Assembly (NCBI GenBank): GCA_021401465.1
Contig: JADDMT010000113.1
Coordinates: 24,913-88,912, forward strand
Reading direction: 5' to 3'
DNA length: 64,000 nt
Source of the DNA: Teratosphaeria epicoccoides
Lineage: Eukaryota; Ascomycota; Dothideomycetes; Mycosphaerellales; Teratosphaeriaceae
Under the pieces are notes generated by a model that was not told the origin of the DNA, searched no databases, and was given only the letters and a program-made list of their open reading frames with translations. Numbering within the stretch: position 1 is the stretch's first letter; each line of letters opens with the position of its first letter. Positions 57,745 through 64,000 of this stretch are shown here, one piece after another. The translations under genes were made by a program, and so were the position numbers.

Positions 57745-58190
57745 CGTAGATAATTACGCATGCTTTTCAGTTAAGGCTAACCTAAGTGTAGCTACTTCCT
57801 TTGTTAATTTTGGATGCTTCTAGGCCTTCTAATTTGATATGCTATAGTCTTTTAATATGCGGTGCAAGGTATTATTACTTAGCTTAATTCCTGTCTCTTT
57901 CTTTAATGTAGCATACGTTATTTTTTAGGTTCTTTCTGACTAACATAAGGATCTCCCTTTTGTCGCATTATGTCTATTTCTTAGGCCTACTAGAGCGTAG
58001 TTTAGACTCGTAATTGTCATGTGAAGCTGCCCTCTACATAACGCTAGAAACTGTAGAAGGAGGGGTTCTAAAATAGCTTGCAGTTTCTGCCTAAGTGTTA
58101 CGGTTACTCGCGACAGGTAGTCAGGTAACTTCTTATTACGTGTAAGCTAAGGCTTCTTTAGAGAGTGCTAACATAAGCAGGAGCTAAGAT
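57745..58190 (-). mobile_element. Tc1/mariner transposase N-terminal remnant
   Basis: The reverse strand encodes a paired helix-turn-helix typical of Tc1/mariner: KITYATLKKETGIKLSNNTL, then HRILKDYSISN and KHPKLTKEVATLRLALTEKHA, with TAG where Trp or Gln is expected. An upstream block (LPDYLSRVTVTLRQKLQAIL) fits the first HTH. The DDE catalytic domain is missing; the frame is cut by the end of the B4 LTR at 57744, so B4 or a related event truncated it. Confidence 0.65.
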
Positions 58191-60052
58191 AGAATGATTA
58201 GTACAAAGGTAATTCTAATTAGTAAGTATGTAATATAAATGAAACGCATTAAAGCTATAAGGGCATCTTAGCGTTCCTAAATACATAGGAGATTCTCTAG
58301 TACTCTCTCTTACTCTGTTACTCCTCTGTTAGTGTCTGCTTAAACATCCGCTACATACTTGCAAACGCCTACTATTAATGACATTAAGGCCTGGCTTGAT
58401 CGTCGTGTCAGGCTAACACTACGCTGACCTAACAATTGCGTACGACCTAGCAGAAGTTAGTATAGGCCCTCTTGACAATGTCTCCCCCGTACTATTCTCG
58501 TGTAGTGCCTTTCGCCTCCGCAAGTCCTTGTATTCCCTCTCTAAGCCTGTCATGCCGCGATCCTTCTTGATAGCTAGCGCCGCCTACACTAGAAGTACTG
58601 TCTTACCTTCGTCCTCCTCCCCTAATATACGTGCTATGATAGTCGCCATGATGACCTCCTGTCTGTTAGCATCGAGCTCTTCCTAATACTTCTTCTTCCC
58701 CCTGAAGATATCATCGATATCGACACCGCTAACTAGAACCTATCTCGTCTTGCTAGCCTTTGTCTTAAACTCCGAAGGGCTATTTCTGATCTAGGCTAGG
58801 AGGTATGTAATAGTAGCACACATACTGTTTAACATGAAAGCGTTTACCTCGCGTGACTCTAAAGGATTCTATGCTAGTTTCTAATTAAACTAGAAGAACG
58901 CCTTCTTCATACAAAAGATCACGAGCAGGCTTAGAAACCTCTAGTCCTGTGACATGTTAGCGCTTTTAACGACATCTAAGCCTTCTCTCCTTACCTCTTC
59001 TTCGTTCTTGCATTTAAATCTGCTTTCTATTAAGATGTCTGCGGCCTAGTCCTTTAAACCCTACTTATTGTCTACCTTGCCAGACTATGCAAGTATAGCT
59101 TCTCTAACCCTATTCGTGTAGTTATTACGACACTAACGTAACCTCTGCCTTATCTACGCCCCTAACATTAGCACCTCCTCATAGGACCTACGTAGGTACT
59201 TATAGTATCTAAATCTAAGTTGTCTAGCCTCGAGCTAACTCGACCTTTCATCCCTAGCATATTACGCGCTACGAGCTACTAGTTAATTATAATATGCTTA
59301 CAACTCGGCTAGTAAGTAGGAGCTATAGGGTATAGCACAGAAATGCCCTTCCGCCCTTGTGAAGCGTCTATCTATAAGAGTTCTCGGACTTTAACAAGCA
59401 AAGGCTCGATTAACTTGTCTTTATGCACAGGAGGGCTACTACGTATATCTTCGCTGCCAGAGTAGTCGTATCCTTAGTCAGAGTTTGTAGTCTAGCTGCT
59501 ATTATAGCCTCGACGGCTGCTCGACTAGCTCCCGGACTAACTTTAACTACTACTATTACCCTAGCGGCTACGAGACTCGCTGTTACGGTAGTTTTGACTG
59601 TTGCCGTCGCTCCTGTGATTAGTAGGTCGGCTATTGTAATAGCCTCGACAGATACTTAGCTGCTATGTCTTTACCCTGTCATTCTTAGGTTTGCTACTAT
59701 CTCGTCATGTGTCGCGAGATAATAACCGAAGCCTCTTATACGGCCGATTCCGCCTTAGCGGTAAGGATGACCGCTTATGCGTCTAGTCTCTTCGTGACTA
59801 GTACGTCGTCATCTGTATGCATGTTAGCATAGCCGCTATATGCGGGTAGCTTCTTACATTAGTCGCCTTTGTATAGGCTTTAGGCACTATAAAATCCTCA
59901 TGCTCCTAGTTAGCTATCTCCTTGTTGCCGTCGTCTACACTATCGCCATTATTGCTTAGCAGGTCTTCTAAATCATTTGCTAGATCGTAATTTGAACTGC
60001 CGCTAGATGACGTAGAACGTAACCTCTGTTGTCTGTCTTTCTTCGAAGGCAT
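58191..60052 (-). pseudogene. degraded large ORF, family not recognised
   Basis: ATG 60052 starts an acidic N-terminus (MPSKKDRQQRLRSTSSSG ... NDLEDLLSNNGDSVDDG). Further in, at least one frameshift occurs. From about 59,250 to 58,400 a coherent frame with many TAGs can be read: RFRYYKYLRRSYEEVLMLGA, then CRNNYTNRVREAILA, ESRFKCKNEEEVRREGLDVV and GVDIDDIFRGKKKY. It is probably another transposon-encoded protein. A Crypton-type or other DNA-transposon protein is possible, but I cannot support a name. Confidence 0.4.
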
Positions 60053-61380
60053 GATTAAAGAAGGACGCGACTTAAAGGATTAGCAGAGAACAGAGCGTAG
60101 TATATCCTTCTTAGTCATGTAGGTCTAGTAGTAGGTTAGTAAAGGATAATATCTATAGCATGTAAATATGCACATACTACGAGTTACTGTCTAATGTAGC
60201 TACGTGGTGTCTATTAATGTAGAAGAAGGAGAGGACGCGATGTTTATAGTATCTTGTAACGCGCGAGTATCATCTAAATTCGGCTACCCCCGAAATTGCG
60301 CTTCCCTATTAGCTAGCGGTACTTTTAGCTTGCTAGCGGTATGCTATTAAAATACCGCTAGTAGAACTAGCCTCGGTTAGCATTAATTCTTCAATGATAG
60401 CTAGTATAGGTACTATGAAACATCCGCGCTATATAGCATGTCTACCTATACGACACAGCCTAACGGATGTAGTTGCTCTACAGTAGATCCTGCGTATATA
60501 GTAGTAAGATTCGTTCTACATGCGAGAGAATATCCTGTACATATTATTCTAAAGGCCTTCGAGCTACGTTTAAACTATAATAGCAATACTACCTTCGTGT
60601 TAACCCTAGGTAATTGTCGACTTCTAGACTGTCCGCTACTAATAGTTTGACGATATCTTGTATAGTAGATGCCGAAAACTAACCTCCCCTGCTCGTGTCT
60701 GTAACGCCTCTGCTGTTACTAGGAATTTAAGTTGTAATTCCCTGCTACTACTAAAGAAGGCGCTTGTTTCCTAGAACATGCGCTCCTTCGCTGCTATTAA
60801 CCGCGCAATTTGGCCAAGTAGGCTAAGCTGCTCCGTCCGTTCTTCTAACGCAGCGTATAGGCGTAGGTAATTATTATGTCGAAGTGTAAGGCCTACTTCG
60901 ATCGTGCCTATGCTCTACTGTCGCGGCGCCTTAGGTTTGTGAATCATGCCGCGCTAGGTCTTAGAGGTTCTTGTCGAGGAAACACGCACACTTATTGTTC
61001 GGGCTGTGCCTATATTATGTCTGTTTAAATTACAGATGTCAGGATTACTCGAAACACGCGTTGTTTATACTCGTTAGTCTCTTAGCTAACTTCAGATAAA
61101 AGATGTAGCAGACCCTTCCGCGCTTTTCGCACCTTATTGCTATAGCCGTAGCCGTCGTATATGCGACGCCGCATTGTCTATCTTCTAGTCTGCTACGACA
61201 CTATCTGTAGCAGGCATGATATAGACGCTAGGGTCCTAATAATTATGGCACTTAAGACATGCATATAGGAACAGGATACTCGAGCCTATGCGCGCAAGGT
61301 AACCGTTTCCTTGCCTAACATGTACTGACTTTAACTAGTATCTCTAGTAGGTAGTAGAGAACAGTCACATCCTAGACAGA
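60053..61380. other. degraded repeat sequence with short ORFs and a hairpin
   Basis: Holds a perfect 10-bp inverted repeat (CTAGCGGTAT / ATACCGCTAG) with a 9-bp loop near 60,335-60,365. There is a 70-codon forward frame at 60438-60650. A reverse frame at about 60,900-60,670 resembles a helical coiled coil (ALEERTEQLSLLGQIARLIA). None was identified. Confidence 0.35.
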
Positions 61381-61760
61381 TTTAACAAGATAGCTAGGTT
61401 TATCGGGCTAGATTATAGGTCGAAAGATAAGGCCATGATTGAAGGGGACTTCGTGACTACTAATCCTATTGTTAAAGGCTACTAAGACGACCCTTAGTTG
61501 CTTATATTAACCGTGAACAAAATTGAGAGTAGCGTAACTCTTGCACCTGCCGACGCTATCACGATACTAGATGACAACTTAAAACAGTAGTCAACTAGGC
61601 AAGCCTGTAGTAGGGTTAGTCGCACTAGATTAATGTAGTTAGCGCGATTAACAGAGGCAATAAGATTTTACTAGGTTACGCTATAGAGCTAATTCGGAGA
61701 GTAGACTATGAACTATTAGCAGACTAGTAACGACTTCATTAATACCATGCGCAATGATTA
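61381..61760 (+). pseudogene. SNF2-family helicase C-terminal relic (tentative)
   Basis: The forward frame, read through stops, gives LLILTVNKIESSVTLAPADA, then ITILDDN and STRQACSRVSRTRLM. This resembles motifs V and VI of the SNF2 helicase C-domain (pattern L-T-x3-G-x2-L-x3-A-D ... DxxWNP ... QAxxRxxRxGQ). The conserved glycines are altered and the N-terminal ATPase half is not found. It may be a fragment of a gene or of a large transposon. Confidence 0.3.
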
Positions 61761-62614
61761 GGGCGAGTAGAGAGGCATAGGATCGTACAGGCTACGCAGG
61801 CTAGTGTAAGATAACAGATTGACTAGAGTTTGACTATAATCTTGTAATAGAGTAATACTAGTAGTCGTGCGCGAGTAGTATCGTTTTAGATAGCGACTAC
61901 ACAAGCACCTCATCCGATAGAGTATATGCATAACACTAATCATCTCGTCTGTTCGAATGTACTTGACGACTACTAAATGCTAGTAGTATACTAGTAGTAC
62001 GTCTACTACTACTACGTCAAGGTCTGACCTATAGATCGCTACCACACGTTTTAAACCCTTATAATCAACAGACAATGACTGCTAGTAGTATACTAGCAGC
62101 ACTCCTACTATGTCTACGCTACACATCTAAGCCGCTAGTAATAGAGGGTATAACTCTATGCATATGAATACTATACACTTTAGATTTATATATGAAACTA
62201 CTCGAAATTCGGGATTCCCGGCCAAAATAGCGCTCGTACTGCCTGCGATCGACAGAATGAGTTAGCTAATATAACTGCCGCTAGTATACTCCTAGCACAT
62301 CCATTTTCGTCTACTCTAGGCCCTCCTTTACTACTACACTCTAATAACACTCGATTCTTCTATTAACCTAAACACTAACCCTAACCACGCATAGCTAGCT
62401 AACAGGATAAACCGTCTAAGCGGCAATTAGCTACCCGCGCGGCACGCGTACCTTTCTAGGGGTTAGGTGTTTATGGTAATTAACGCGTCTATAAGCGCTG
62501 TAGCCTTTGTAACACACTACGTCGACAATGGCTTCATAGCGCATACTATACTACACAGGCTGCAGCAAGGCATTAAAAGGTCATAGTAGTTATGCCTAGC
62601 ATGTTCCTACCTAC
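61761..62614. other. degraded sequence with palindromic TAGTA repeats and a telomere-like motif
   Basis: GCTAGTAGTATACTAGTAGTA near 61,980 and GCTAGTAGTATACTAGCAGCA near 62,080 are near-identical palindromes. CTAACCCTAACC lies near 62,370-62,382. No gene is seen. Confidence 0.35.
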
Positions 62615-63602
62615 ATGGCGGCGAAGTTTTAGCACTTCATTAATTAGAGTACTATAGATCTTAGACCTGACGAGAAATACGCGTCAGATTTAAACATCTC
62701 CTTAGACTCGAACGACAGAGTCAAAACTTAATCAGCAGACAATGTCCTCGCCTACGAGGAGGGGGCATTAGTCGACAATGCTACGGGAGTAGATAGGCAG
62801 TATGTTGCAAACGAGGAACTAGTTACAGTCGTCGAGCCTGTGTTTAATGAGGCTCACATGCAAGAGAAAGAGATAGCAGCGACAGCTAGGGCAATCGACG
62901 ATAACAGTAGTAACATCGATGCGCTTAGTCTCTACAACGACCTAGTAGCATTTACAAGAGACGCTACATCTCTAGATGGACGATATAGAGACACGAATAG
63001 CAGCTAAACAGGTAGGCTACATAGTGTCACGAGCGAGCATAGCTTAGCTTTAATCTATATACGCGCTAGTAGGCTGTTATCTGCTAGGTACAAGTAACCG
63101 TATAAGCGGACACCTTTCGGCGTAGGTAGTCTCATAGCGGGCAGGCTAATCAAAGTGTACGTTAAGCCGTAATCCTACTAAGTTAGTAATAACCTTGACT
63201 AGGTCTAACGAATAGACAGATAAGGAACTTAACGAATAGGGCTATGCCTTCTTCTAAAGTAATGTAGATGTAGTATTCGCATACTAGCTCTTATACAAAG
63301 GCATTTCGAGTAACGCCATCGATCGGTTATTCAAGAATCCCCAGCTGCAGAAGATCTACGAACTGCTTAGCTTTTAGTCAGGCATAGAGCTTAAGGACAA
63401 GATCTAAGAAGTAAGTACCTACTAACTACTATTCATTGCAAAGTAGAGTATTACGAACATCGAATTAGAATCTCTACAGTCGACCTCTAGTGTCAAGACG
63501 GTGCTTCTAAGGCACTAGAAAGTCGAAGACGTTATGCGCTTTCTTATAGGGCACAAGGGTTTCAGGAATGATCTCGTGTACGCGCCTTATCGCCTCGAGA
63601 CT
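62615..63602 (+). pseudogene. transposase-like relic, possibly Plavaka type, cut by B5
   Basis: A forward frame from ATG 62615 to TAA 63007 is acidic (VANEELVTVVEPVFNEAHM; LSLYNDLVAF). After a degraded middle, a second part (about 63,270-63,602) reads AIDRLFKNPQLQKIYELLSF and KVEDVMRFLIGHKGF, then DLVYAPYRLE. The last block resembles the start of the Plavaka/CACTA-like transposase region (a helix ending in a Y-x-P-x-R motif). The frame is cut by the B5 LTR. Similarity is by eye only. Confidence 0.3.
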
Positions 63603-64000
63603 TGTCATGAGTGTCAGGAGTACTGTCCGGAGTACTGTAGGATACAGGATCATGTAGGTCCTAAGTGCTATGAGTCATAGTACCGTCATGGGAGTACTAT
63701 GAGTCATAGGCATAGTCATAGAAGAAAGGATCTATCACGTGAGGACAGATCCCTGGATCTGTAGGGTTAGTCTACAGATCCATGGGCTTGCAAGGAAGAA
63801 GGGATCTGTCACGTGATGACAGACCCTTGGATCTGTAGGGTTAGTCCACAGATCTACAGACATAGATCTGTTAGGTCTGTCGACAGATCTAACAGAGCTG
63901 CTCTGTTACTCTCTAGTATATAGGGATAGCTTTAGGACAGGCAGTTAGGAGCTTCGTGCTTAATCTCAATTTAATCCTCTCTTGCTTAGAGGAGAGTCAG
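63603..64000 (+). repeat. B5: LTR of a further family B copy, running off the window
   Basis: Starts TGTCATGAGTGTCAGG and is collinear with the 490-bp B3 LTR for about 398 bp to the window edge. It is the least mutated copy seen and keeps all regulatory-type motifs. The body should lie to the right. Confidence 0.8.
63670..63815 (+). promoter_or_regulatory. LTR U3 module with bZIP- and bHLH-type sites
   Basis: ATGAGTCAT at 63670-63678 and 63699-63707 is the palindromic Gcn4/Cpc1 bZIP consensus. CACGTG at 63736-63741 and 63810-63815 is the E-box bHLH consensus. Each CACGTG sits in an imperfect palindrome (TCTGTCACGTGATGACAGA form) followed by GGATCTGTAGGGTTAG. The modules are 74 bp apart. Binding is inferred from consensus only. 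Confidence 0.45.

Noticed and set aside
59423..59659. 78-codon hydrophobic forward frame
   Set aside because: Ala/Val/Thr-rich antisense of degraded repeat sequence; no conserved feature.
63603..64000. CRISPR-like array from repeated GATCTGTAGGGTTAG units
   Set aside because: Only two imperfect units within an LTR of a eukaryotic retrotransposon; no spacers.

Overview
The window reads as a filamentous ascomycete chromosome arm, most likely a dothideomycete of the Mycosphaerella group. Supporting features are short GT-AG introns of about 45-75 bp with CTRAY-like branch points, an F-box-like gene family of the kind expanded in that group (recalled, not searched), cysteine-rich small secreted proteins, and repeats destroyed by transition mutations of the RIP type.

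The left half (1 to about 32,150) is gene-bearing with balanced base composition. It holds a partial gene, a secreted cysteine-rich protein, an unrecognised 387-residue protein, an HDHD3-like HAD hydrolase, an FAD-monooxygenase remnant, a frameshifted SDR, a ROG1/DUF676 lipase, a TMEM135-like membrane protein, riboflavin synthase, a mitochondrial CaiB/BaiF CoA-transferase, one intact F-box-like gene and two decayed ones, two further candidate secreted cysteine-rich genes, a GT8-like glycosyltransferase, a 114-bp foldback element, BUD13/CWC26 and an alkyltransferase-like DNA repair protein. An AT-rich repeat relic lies at 26.8-27.3 kb. After it come four unrecognised genes (28.0-31.7 kb), two of which look like diverged members of one family.

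The right half (about 32,160 to 64,000) is a nest of degraded transposons. Family B is a Ty3/Gypsy chromovirus with 490-bp LTRs. B1 runs forward (32,999-38,955) and meets B2 in reverse (38,956 onward). B3 (44,411-51,428, reverse, complete) sits inside the 5' LTR of B2 and is flanked by ACTAT on both sides. B4 is a fragment at 57.2-57.7 kb and B5 runs off the right edge. Family C (51,496 to about 57,216) is a different chromovirus whose 5' half is missing. Beyond it lie a Tc1/mariner-like remnant cut by B4, an unrecognised degraded reverse-strand ORF, an SNF2-helicase-like relic and a possible Plavaka-like transposase remnant cut by B5.

The most unusual signal is that both Gypsy families carry an extra ORF on the opposite strand between pol and the 3' LTR. 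In B3 this ORF keeps GAL4-type Zn(II)2Cys6 cysteine spacing, a basic patch and a coiled coil. The B-family LTRs also carry ATGASTCAT (Gcn4/Cpc1-type) and CACGTG sites in palindromic modules. Stops in the degraded ORFs are nearly all TAG/TAA and CpG-containing codons persist, which points to CpA-directed mutation that spared CpG. All exon structures and domain calls come from reading the sequence; no database search was possible.
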